Part shown: positions 1 to 6,121 of the stretch, one piece after another
Layout of the letters: each line of letters opens with the position of its first letter
Position numbering within the stretch: the first letter of the stretch is position 1
Assembly: GCF_000783395.1 (NCBI RefSeq)
Contig: NZ_JSFK01000013.1
Location: 237 to 45,111, forward strand
Direction of reading: 5' to 3'
Source of the DNA: Pseudomonas chlororaphis
Lineage (GTDB): Bacteria > Pseudomonadota > Gammaproteobacteria > Pseudomonadales > Pseudomonadaceae
DNA: 44,875 nucleotides
The notes under the pieces: generated by a model
Databases searched by the model: none
Told to the model about the DNA's origin: nothing
What the model saw: only the letters and a program-made list of their open reading frames with translations
Position numbers and translations under genes: made by a program

Positions 1-445
1 GGCTAGGGTGAGGGGCTCTTGATCTGGCTTTTGATCTGGCTTTGGCTTTCGATCTTTTGCCCCTTCGGCAGGCCGAGCGGAGGTGTTCATCCGGGGGTAG
101 GCGCGTAGCGCCGTGCGGCGCAGCCGCATTCATCGAGAGGAGGTGCAGCGAAGCAAACCGTAGGCGATGCCCCCGGATGGACACCGTAGCGAGGGAACAC
201 TGAGCCTCAGCGAAGTGCCGTACGCCGGGGCAAAGCCTTTTGGGTTACCTTTTCGGCGTTTGGAAAAGGTGACTCGCTGTAAGAGCGAAACCGTCAGCGG
301 CAACACCCGCAGCAACGGATATGCCCCCAATCCCAGTCCCAATCCCAAACAAAATCAAAAGATCGCAGCCTGCGGCAGCTCCTACACTGGGTGTTAAGGC
401 TTGCCCATCAAGCCCCAGACAACCACCATCCAAGGAGTCTGTCCC
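1..445. repeat. Intergenic repeat-rich region with no supported gene
   Basis: No convincing gene lies here; short ORFs on both strands have low-complexity translations. Bases 1-14 are identical to 29657-29670, the outer end of an inverted-repeat element, so the window opens inside or beside another copy. A tandem TTGATCTGGCTT motif follows at about 18-45. Bases 81-98 and 168-185 form an imperfect inverted repeat (GTTCATCCGGGGG against CCCCCGGATGGAC) around a GC-rich stretch, which suggests a folded repeat element of a type common in Pseudomonas intergenic DNA. Bases about 357-385 hold another REP-like motif (AAAGATCGCAGCCTGCGGC), with a degenerate copy near 25711-25736. I cannot name these families with certainty. 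Confidence 0.55.
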
Positions 446-613
446 ATGCCCGATAGAAAATGCGATTGCCCCGGATGCAAGTGCACAATCAAGGAAGGCG
501 AGCATTCCTACGCAGTTCACGGCAAACACTATTGCTGCGAGGCCTGCGCCCACCACCACAAGAGTGGCGAGGAATGCTCAAGCAAAGGCTGCCACTGCGC
601 GCATCCCAAATAA
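446..613 (+). CDS. Metallothionein (bacterial SmtA/BmtA type)
   Basis: A 55-residue cytoplasmic metal-binding protein with ten cysteines (CDCPGCKC, CCEAC, EEC, GCHC) and eight histidines. That is the spacing expected of Pseudomonas metallothioneins, which bind Zn(II) or Cd(II) in a thiolate/imidazole cluster. The start is the ATG at 446: AAGGAG lies about 8 bases upstream at 432-437, whereas the upstream in-frame ATG at 401 has no such site and would add a non-conserved leader. A histidine-rich linker (HHHK) separates the two cysteine-rich parts. The gene stands alone and converges on the 637-909 gene, sharing the terminator hairpin between them. The family role is zinc storage and metal detoxification; regulation is not visible. 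Confidence 0.93.
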   Translation: MPDRKCDCPGCKCTIKEGEHSYAVHGKHYCCEACAHHHKSGEECSSKGCHCAHPK

Positions 614-623
614 CAGCACCCAT

Positions 624-653
624 AAAAAAGTGGAGCCTAATCAGGCTCCACTT
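624..653 (-). terminator. Rho-independent terminator overlapping a stop codon
   Basis: AAGTGGAGCCT at 628-638 pairs with AGGCTCCACTT at 643-653 in an 11-bp stem. On the reverse strand the stem is followed by a run of T (complement of 624-629). The hairpin includes the last codons and the stop of the 637-909 gene. It may also stop transcripts from the metallothionein gene on the other strand, but the T run there is weak. Confidence 0.8.
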
Positions 654-909
654 CCAGTTTCAGGCTCTCATCATCCAGCCGCTCCGCATGCCGCACCGTA
701 CCTTGCAGCCGTCGCCCTTCAACCCTGACCACCACGGTTTTCGCCTGATCAAGGTCCTCCGGCAGCGGTGCCGGCACCCGCAGCGCAAAGCGATACGGAT
801 CATCCTCGACCGCCTCCAGCCCAACGCGGCAGTCCACACTTTTGGTGATCCGCCCGAACAGCGTATCAAGGCCGTAGTCCAGATGCGCCGGGCTGATGAT
901 GTTGCTCAT
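637..909 (-). CDS. Conserved hypothetical protein, 90 aa
   Basis: A 90-residue soluble acidic protein with no signal peptide, membrane segment or cysteine cluster. It holds one cysteine, and the C-terminal half alternates charged and hydrophobic residues (TVVVRVEGRRLQGTVRHAERL), suggesting beta strands. I do not recognise a named family. The ATG at 909 follows a purine-rich GGGGGAA about 8 bases upstream. It lies 39 bp downstream of the 949-1176 gene on the same strand, so the two are probably one transcript. The 3' end is built into the terminator hairpin. Codon use matches its neighbours, so I regard it as a real gene of unknown function. Confidence 0.7.
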   Translation of the reverse strand: MSNIISPAHLDYGLDTLFGRITKSVDCRVGLEAVEDDPYRFALRVPAPLPEDLDQAKTVVVRVEGRRLQGTVRHAERLDDESLKLEVEPD

Positions 910-948
910 GGTGCATTCCCCCGAATGATGCCGATCGCCAGGCAGAGC

Positions 949-1176
949 TTAGCTGGTCGGTCGCCACACGACGTTTTCCACGCCGAATTTTTCCGCCATC
1001 GGTTTGCTGGTCTTCTGCACCTTCTCACGGCCGAAGCGCGGGATGCGGCCGACCCCGGCGTCGCAGCTCGCCCAGTGCCACGCCTCGGCGTTGTCCATTT
1101 TGTCCGAGCGGATAATGAACGACTTGGGCGTGCCATGAAGGGTGTATTCGATGACATAGAGTTTTGCGTTGTTCAT
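949..1176 (-). CDS. Small conserved Pseudomonas protein (DUF6555-like)
   Basis: A 75-residue protein beginning MNNAKLYVIEYTLHG, without signal peptide or membrane helix. Aromatic and charged residues are frequent (DNAEAWHWASCDAGVGRIPR), and the C-terminal half is basic (FGREKVQKTSKPMAEKFG). It resembles the small Pseudomonas proteins annotated DUF6555; this is from memory and not verified. The ATG at 1176 is chosen because GGAGG lies about 12 bases upstream; the longer frame to 1221 adds 15 non-conserved residues. It precedes the 637-909 gene on the same strand and is probably co-transcribed with it. Function unknown. Confidence 0.7.
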   Translation of the reverse strand: MNNAKLYVIEYTLHGTPKSFIIRSDKMDNAEAWHWASCDAGVGRIPRFGREKVQKTSKPMAEKFGVENVVWRPTS

Positions 1177-1312
1177 AAAGCCCGTATTCCTCCCTGTGGT
1201 AATAGAGGGATCGCGGCGCACCGGGAAAATTCACTCGGATTGTCCGACGGTATCTATCGTTGGCGACGCCGTTTCGCACTGGTTACCATGGTGTTCCCGC
1301 CAAGCCCAATGA

Positions 1313-2086
1313 ATGCTCGCCATGGCCCTTGCCGCACCCCCTGATCTCAGCGATACCGATGTGCCCGTGCAACCGTTGGCGCGTACCTATCCGCGTGGCT
1401 TGTTTATCGAGCCGCATGAGCATGTCTGGGGGCAGTTGCTGTATGCCATGAGCGGGGTGATGTGGGTAGAAACCCCGCACGAGGCGTTGGTGGTGCCGCC
1501 GCAACGCGCGGTGTGGTTGCCGCCGGGTGTGCCGCACGGGATTCGCGTGGTGTCGGATCTGCAGATGCGCAATATCTACTTGCGCCCGGCGTTGGCGGCG
1601 ACGCTGGATCAAACGGTGCAGGTGATCGAGGTCGGCGGTTTGTTGCGCGAGTTGATCGTCGGCCTGGTGGAACAGGGTGATAGCGGTGATCCGGCGTATT
1701 ACGAAGCGCTGGTCGGGTTGGCCTTGCTGGAGCTGAAACGCGCACGGCGTTCACAGTTGAAGATCCCGATGCCGGATGACTCCGACCGGCGCTTGATGAG
1801 CCTGTGTCAGGCGGTGATGGCGGCGCCGTCGCTGGAGATTCCATTCGAGCAGCATGCAGAAAATGCCGGGGCCAGCGTGCGCACGTTGGCGCGGTTGTTC
1901 AAGGACAGCCTCGGGATGGGCTTCGCCGAGTGGCGGCGGCAGGTGCAACTGGCGACGGCGGTGGCAGAGTTGATTCAGGGCGTGGCGGTGAGTGTGATTG
2001 CCCGGGAGCTCGGCTACTCGCCCAGCAGTTTCAGTGACATGTTCCGCCGCGAACTTGGCGTGGCGCCCTCACAATTCACTCTGTAA
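1313..2086 (+). CDS. AraC-family transcriptional regulator with N-terminal cupin
   Basis: A 257-residue DNA-binding regulator. The N-terminal third is a cupin-type sensor (EPHEHVWGQLLYAMSGVMWVET, then PPQRAVWLPPGVPHGI), whose histidines resemble the metal or ligand site of NimR/YdeO-like proteins. The C-terminal hundred residues carry the paired helix-turn-helix of AraC regulators: ASVRTLARLFKDSLGMGFAEWRRQ and the hallmark ELGYSPSSFSDMFRRELGVAPSQF. Length fits the family. The start is uncertain: ATG codons at 1313 and 1322 are both possible and neither has a strong ribosome site. The likely target is a neighbouring gene, for example the divergent small-gene pair or the dehydrogenase at 2526, but no operator is visible. 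Confidence 0.9.
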   Translation: MLAMALAAPPDLSDTDVPVQPLARTYPRGLFIEPHEHVWGQLLYAMSGVMWVETPHEALVVPPQRAVWLPPGVPHGIRVVSDLQMRNIYLRPALAATLDQTVQVIEVGGLLRELIVGLVEQGDSGDPAYYEALVGLALLELKRARRSQLKIPMPDDSDRRLMSLCQAVMAAPSLEIPFEQHAENAGASVRTLARLFKDSLGMGFAEWRRQVQLATAVAELIQGVAVSVIARELGYSPSSFSDMFRRELGVAPSQFTL

Positions 2087-2118
2087 CGACGCTATATCCT
2101 GAACCTACACAGAACCTT

Positions 2119-2205
2119 GTGGGAGCTGGCTTGCCAGCGATGACGTCAGCACATCCAGCATCATCGTCTTAGACAATCCGCTATCGCTGGCAAGCCAGCT
2201 CCCAC
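2119..2205. repeat. REP pair (REPIN), CTGG class
   Basis: A REP unit beginning GTGGGAGCTGGCTTGCCAG at 2119 and its reverse complement ending at 2205 enclose about 43 bp. It lies between the AraC-type gene and the XapX gene. The paired arms would fold into a long hairpin in RNA. Confidence 0.9.
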
Positions 2206-2321
2206 AGGGTTTTGTGGTGACTGTGGCTGGTTTGTCCGAAATTCAGAAGTCCTTGGCCGATGCCAACCTCGCCGACTCCCTAAACTTTGCCCATTCCTTT
2301 CCACGGGCGGAGTTGCTCCCC

Positions 2322-2495
2322 ATGAATTACCTGATTTCGCTAGCCATCGGTCTGGGCGTCGGCCTGCTGTACGGCGCGCTGGATTTCCGTTCTCCGGCGC
2401 CACCGGCCATCGCGTTGGTCGGTTTACTCGGCATGCTGGCCGGTGAGCAGCTGTGGCCGATGGGCCGGCAACTGGTGTCTGGCTGGTTGTCCTGA
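2322..2495 (+). CDS. XapX-domain small inner-membrane protein
   Basis: A 57-residue hydrophobic protein with two predicted membrane helices, MNYLISLAIGLGVGLLYGAL and PAIALVGLLGMLAGEQLW, joined by a short loop (DFRSPAPP). The sequence pattern matches the XapX / DUF1427 family, whose name comes from its occurrence near xapB; its biochemical role is not known. The ATG at 2322 is preferred over the upstream in-frame ATG at 2214 because a GGGCGGAG ribosome site lies 10 bases before it and the longer version would read through the REP flank. It is 30 bp upstream of the dehydrogenase gene, so the two are likely co-transcribed. Confidence 0.85.
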   Translation: MNYLISLAIGLGVGLLYGALDFRSPAPPAIALVGLLGMLAGEQLWPMGRQLVSGWLS

Positions 2496-2525
2496 ATTCC
2501 CTTTTCTCCTTCGGTGGATGTGTTC

Positions 2526-3482
2526 ATGAAAGCTCTGCAATTCGATAAAACCGGCGACCTGTCTTCCCTGCGCTTCGTCGAGGTGCCGACCCCTGTTCCT
2601 GGCGCAAGCGAAGTGTTGGTGCAGATCAAAGCGGCAGGTCTGAATCCGAGCGACGTGAAGAACGTCCTCGGCCGCTTCCCATACACCACGCTGCCACGGA
2701 TTCCCGGTCGGGATTTCGCCGGTGTCGTCGTCGAAGGCCCGCAGGGCTTGATCGGTCAGGAAGTCTGGGGAACAGGTCGTGAACTGGGCTTTTTCGCCGA
2801 TGGCTCCCACGCAGAGTTCGTCAAACTGCCGGCCAGCGGCGTGGCGCGCAAACCGTCGCACCTGAGTTTCACTCAGGCGGCCAGCCTCGGCGTGCCGTAC
2901 ACCACGGCTTGGGATGCTTTGGAACGTAGCCTCGTAACGGCCGAAACGCGTTTGCTGGTGATCGGCGGCGGGGCAGTAGCGACCGCAGCATTGGCGCTGG
3001 CGAAAGTGCGCGGTGCGCAGTTGCTGGCAGCGGCGCGTCGCCCCGAGCAGGTCGCGGATTTGCAGGCGCAGGGTTATCAGACGATTCAACTGGATAAGCC
3101 CGAAGACCTTGGCGCGCAGGTCAACGCTGTGTATCGCGGTGGCGCTGATGTGATTTTCGACACCACTGGTTTCTGGCTGCCGGCTTCGGTGGCGGCATTG
3201 GCCACGTTCGGACGGATCGCGATCATCGCCGCGCCGGTGGACGGGCATGTGCAACTGCCGGCACTGGCGCTGTATCGCAAGGGCGGTTCGGTGGTCGGGA
3301 TCAATTCGTTGTTGTATGGCGTTGAAGCGTGTGCAGCGATGCTTGAGCAGTTTGGTCGGTTCTTCGATGAAGGCTCACTGCCTTTGCCGCAAGGGTTGGT
3401 CGAGGTGCCGTTGGCCGAGGGCCTCGCGCGCTACTCCGACGTCAATCAGGGCAGCGGCGACAAGATCATCCTTATTCCCTGA
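2526..3482 (+). CDS. Zinc-independent medium-chain dehydrogenase/quinone reductase-like protein
   Basis: A 318-residue cytoplasmic oxidoreductase of the MDR superfamily. The N-terminal GroES-like domain shows AAGLNPSDVKNVLGRFPYTTLPRIPGRDFAGVV. The Rossmann domain holds the nucleotide-binding GGGAVATAALALAK stretch, followed by AARRPEQVADLQAQGYQTI. The cysteine and histidine ligands of zinc alcohol dehydrogenases are absent, so an NADPH-dependent quinone or enone reductase type of activity is likely; the substrate cannot be told. The start is placed at MKALQF (2526), the usual beginning of the family, not the ATG at 2514. The gene follows the XapX gene closely and is probably in the same operon. 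Confidence 0.85.
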   Translation: MKALQFDKTGDLSSLRFVEVPTPVPGASEVLVQIKAAGLNPSDVKNVLGRFPYTTLPRIPGRDFAGVVVEGPQGLIGQEVWGTGRELGFFADGSHAEFVKLPASGVARKPSHLSFTQAASLGVPYTTAWDALERSLVTAETRLLVIGGGAVATAALALAKVRGAQLLAAARRPEQVADLQAQGYQTIQLDKPEDLGAQVNAVYRGGADVIFDTTGFWLPASVAALATFGRIAIIAAPVDGHVQLPALALYRKGGSVVGINSLLYGVEACAAMLEQFGRFFDEGSLPLPQGLVEVPLAEGLARYSDVNQGSGDKIILIP

Positions 3483-3515
3483 TACACCTTAGATCTCCTT
3501 GACACCTAGCAAACT

Positions 3516-3594
3516 GTGGGAGCCGGCTTGCCAGCGATAGCGTCAGTTCAGGCAACTTCTTCTTTGCCTGTTCCGCCGCCATCGCTGGCCCCAC
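3516..3594. repeat. Decayed REP pair
   Basis: The left REP unit is nearly intact (GTGGGAGCCGGCTTGCCAG). The right unit at 3582-3594 reads TCGCTGGCCCCAC and has lost about nine central bases, so it cannot fold as a complete REP hairpin. It lies between two convergent genes. Confidence 0.8.
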
Positions 3595-3611
3595 AGGGAT
3601 TTTCGGTGTTC

Positions 3612-4634
3612 TTAAGAGGCGGGGACGCCGTTTTCCCAGGCTGACCAGTTTTTCAGGATGTCCTGCACCAACGGATTACCCGTGCGATAGAGGTTTTCCA
3701 GCGCCGGCACGAAGCCGCCCTGATCGGCGTATTTCAGCAAGTTGTCCACTTCACTGCCGCCCGGCTCCGGGCGGTCAAAGTCGGAGCCGGCGCGCACCAC
3801 GGCCAGACGTTGCACATCGACCAGACCTTCGCGACTGGCGCGCAGCAGAGCCTCATAGGTCGAGTTGTCTTCCTGCTGCGTCGTACAGTATTCGCCCTTG
3901 TTGTCGGTCAGCAGTTTGGTCCAGACCTCGGCCCGTTCGCTCAGGCGCGTGCCGGAAAACCAGGTGTTGCCCGCCAGTGTGTCGCAGCGCGTCACCACCG
4001 GTGGCTGATTGGCCGGGGCCGACGGATATTTCAGGCGCCACGCTGCCGATTCCTTGCTCTCGCTCAGTTCGATCTTGTGGCTCAGGGCAAAGGCCTTGGT
4101 CTGCAGCTTCGGGTTGAGTTCGAACACTTCGGTCTTGTAGTCCAGCGGCGGTTTCTCGTTCGGCCCCTTGGTGTTGATGCCCAGATAGCCGGTCGGCCAG
4201 GTCGACGGCGCATCACGCGAATCGATCTCCCATTGCGTGCCGAATTCCACCAGATAATGCGCCCACGCAGCCGTGCCGATGGTTCCGTGTTTCGGGCTGA
4301 TGCCGGCAATGCCAGCGATCAGGAAGTAGCTTTTACGCAGGTCGAATTTCGGCGACAGTGCCAACGCCAATGTCGAAGCGGCGGCGTTGGTCTGGCCCAT
4401 ACCGGTGGTCAGCAGGCAGACCTGCTGCGTGTTGCAGCGGATGCTCGGGTACTCGGCGGACAGGCCCGGCACGCGGATTTCCTGCTTCAGTTCCAGGCGG
4501 TCGATCCAGTGTTGCGCCTCGGGGGCGAACATGGTGATCAGCACGACTTTCGGTTGAATCGGCGCCTCTGCCGCCCACGCGGTGGAGGAGAGCAGGGCCG
4601 CACCGGCCAAGGTCAAACGCATCATTGCTTGCAT
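3612..4634 (-). CDS. Purine nucleoside permease (NUP family), exported
   Basis: A 340-residue protein of the NUP family (first described from the Candida albicans purine nucleoside permease), which has a nucleoside-phosphorylase-like fold. An N-terminal signal peptide is visible (MRLTLAGAALLSSTAWAAEA), so the bacterial member acts outside the cytoplasm. Typical stretches are KVVLITMFAPEAQHWIDRL, TTGMGQTNAAASTLALALS, YFLIAGIAGISPKHGTIG and RAGSDFDRP. It begins 15 bp after the Tsx-like porin gene, with which it forms a two-gene operon: the porin brings nucleosides through the outer membrane and this protein binds or handles them in the periplasm. The exact step is inferred. ATG codons at 4634 and shortly after are both possible starts. 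Confidence 0.9.
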   Translation of the reverse strand: MQAMMRLTLAGAALLSSTAWAAEAPIQPKVVLITMFAPEAQHWIDRLELKQEIRVPGLSAEYPSIRCNTQQVCLLTTGMGQTNAAASTLALALSPKFDLRKSYFLIAGIAGISPKHGTIGTAAWAHYLVEFGTQWEIDSRDAPSTWPTGYLGINTKGPNEKPPLDYKTEVFELNPKLQTKAFALSHKIELSESKESAAWRLKYPSAPANQPPVVTRCDTLAGNTWFSGTRLSERAEVWTKLLTDNKGEYCTTQQEDNSTYEALLRASREGLVDVQRLAVVRAGSDFDRPEPGGSEVDNLLKYADQGGFVPALENLYRTGNPLVQDILKNWSAWENGVPAS

Positions 4635-4649
4635 GAAAAACTCCTTGAT

Positions 4650-5609
4650 TCAGAACTGATAACCGACGCCGGCGTAGTAACCCCAGCCATTGGAACGCGC
4701 ACGGAAATTACCGTCGCCAAAATTCAGCTCGCTGCCATCCTCCCAATTGCCGCCGTTGTGGAAATAACGGCCGACCAGGGTGAAGCGTAGGTGCGTGAAC
4801 GAGTAGAGCAGGACGTTGGTCGCCACCGTCGCATTGGCCGTGCGTGCCGGGTTGTCCTTGTGAATGTCCGAGCCGAAATCGAAGTTGGTGAAACCGATGT
4901 AGGTCAGCGAGGCGCCGTTGCTGAATTTGTCGATCGGCACGATGTACTTGAGCTGCGCGCGATAGCCGTCCCAGGAATACTCATTGCTGGCGCCGTAGTT
5001 TTCCCACTGATAGCGACCGTAGAGGTTGGCCGACAGGTTGACCCGCGAATGCGTGTCGATGTCGGTGCCGAAACCGCTGTACAGGGTGTTGGCGCGGTTC
5101 TCTTTGCGGCTGCCGTGGTCGTAGATCCAGTCGAACGCCACATACCATTCCTTGAACGGACCGATGGCCAGGCTGCGGCCGGCGAGGTAGTCGATGGAGA
5201 TGCGCGGTTCGTGCTCCATGAACACCGGCGAGCCGTGATCCCACACGCCTTTGTCGTGGCTGTTGCCGATATTGAAGATCTTCGGGATGTCGACGTAGCC
5301 GTACAGTTCGAACGGGCCTTTGCGGCCGAAGTACTCGTACTCCAGATAGATGTCATCGGCCGGTTGCGGGCCGAAACTGATGTCTTTGCTGCCAATCAAC
5401 ATCAGGTCCTGGTTGTACCAGTCCGACAGATAGGCGCCTTTTTTCGGTGGGCTGGCTTCGGGGCTGAGGGCTTCGCCCTGGGCGGATTCTTCCTTGGCGG
5501 CCGGTTGCGCCACAGCGCTGTGGCTGAGAAGTCCGGTAACGCCGGTCAGTAGCAAGGAAACAGCAAACGTGCACGAGAAAGGTGCGCGAAAAGGGCATGC
5601 AATGGCCAT
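4650..5609 (-). CDS. Tsx-like nucleoside-specific outer-membrane channel
   Basis: A 319-residue outer-membrane beta-barrel protein of the Tsx/OmpK channel family. The N-terminus is a signal peptide (SCTFAVSLLLTGVTGLLSHSAVA), followed by a charged linker and the family opening YLSDWYNQDLMLIGSKD. Alternating aromatic strands continue to the C-terminus, which ends in the assembly signal YYAGVGYQF. Motifs such as FELYGYVDIPKIFNIGNSHDKGVWDHGSP are characteristic. It is the first gene of an operon with the NUP protein, so the likely substrate is purine nucleosides. Regulation is suggested by PurR-like palindromes about 60-95 bp upstream. Length is close to the usual 290-320 residues. Confidence 0.9.
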   Translation of the reverse strand: MAIACPFRAPFSCTFAVSLLLTGVTGLLSHSAVAQPAAKEESAQGEALSPEASPPKKGAYLSDWYNQDLMLIGSKDISFGPQPADDIYLEYEYFGRKGPFELYGYVDIPKIFNIGNSHDKGVWDHGSPVFMEHEPRISIDYLAGRSLAIGPFKEWYVAFDWIYDHGSRKENRANTLYSGFGTDIDTHSRVNLSANLYGRYQWENYGASNEYSWDGYRAQLKYIVPIDKFSNGASLTYIGFTNFDFGSDIHKDNPARTANATVATNVLLYSFTHLRFTLVGRYFHNGGNWEDGSELNFGDGNFRARSNGWGYYAGVGYQF

Positions 5610-5667
5610 TCAAAGTCCTTTTTTGCGGATCGAGGCCCGTGTTCCGTGGGCTTGTACGGTTTTGTTA

Positions 5668-5705
5668 CGAAAACGTTGGTATTGACGTTACGCAAACGTT
5701 TGCAC
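5668..5705. promoter_or_regulatory. PurR/LacI-type operator pair upstream of the nucleoside uptake operon
   Basis: GCAAACGTTTGC at 5692-5703 is a perfect 12-bp palindrome inside ACGCAAACGTTTGCAC, which matches the E. coli PurR box consensus ACGCAAACGTTTNCNT closely. A weaker half-matching site ACGAAAACGTTGGT lies at 5668-5681, its centre 23 bp away (about two helical turns). Both stand upstream of the Tsx-like gene at 5609. The regulator itself is not in the window; a PurR-like or nucleoside-responsive LacI-family repressor is inferred. Confidence 0.65.
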
Positions 5706-5804
5706 AAGGCGTACCAAAACCTTCAAAGGGCTGAAAATTCTGTCCTTTTTCAGTATTTCCTGATGGATCGGTCAAGCGCGGGTTTGCAGAACCTGCGGTT
5801 CCCT

Positions 5805-5891
5805 GTGGGAGCGAGCTTGCTCGCGAAGGCGGGGCATCAGAAAAGTATCCGCAAGCTGACACAACGCATTCGCGAGCAAGCTCGCTCCCAC
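5805..5891. repeat. REP pair (REPIN), CGAG class
   Basis: Left unit GTGGGAGCGAGCTTGCTCG at 5805 and its reverse complement ending at 5891. This is a second sequence class, with GCGAGCTTGCTCGC in place of GCTGGCTTGCCAGC. Confidence 0.9.
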
Positions 5892-6121
5892 AGTTTTTAA
5901 TCTCTTTACAGGCAATGAATGCGGGCTGAAACGCCGATTCCAGACGCCTCTAGTATTAAAGTATTAACACCATTTAATCCGTGCCCCATTGCCGGGCGTC
6001 TACTAGCGTTGTCCCCAATAACTCGGTTTTGTGATGACCGTCGCAGTCTTGATTCGCGTGTGGAATAAGCACGTCTCTGCGCGCCCTCAAGGAAGAAATT
6101 GGCCACGACAAGGAGTAGCCC

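Larger units (their letters stand above)
5610..6121. other. Divergent intergenic region: operators, REP pair, leader of the adhesin
   Basis: No gene is supported. From left to right it holds the promoter side of the Tsx-like gene with two LacI-type palindromes (5668-5705), a REP pair (5805-5891), an AT-rich patch around 5950-5980 (CTAGTATTAAAGTATTAAC) that may carry the adhesin promoter, and a leader of about 130 bp ending in AAGGAG. No clear -35/-10 pair can be called with confidence. Confidence 0.6.

Noticed and set aside
460..1344. Forward-strand ORF of 294 codons over the metallothionein and small genes
   Set aside because: It overlaps the metallothionein in a different frame and lies antisense to two better-supported genes; the R/P/H-rich translation is typical of a shadow frame.
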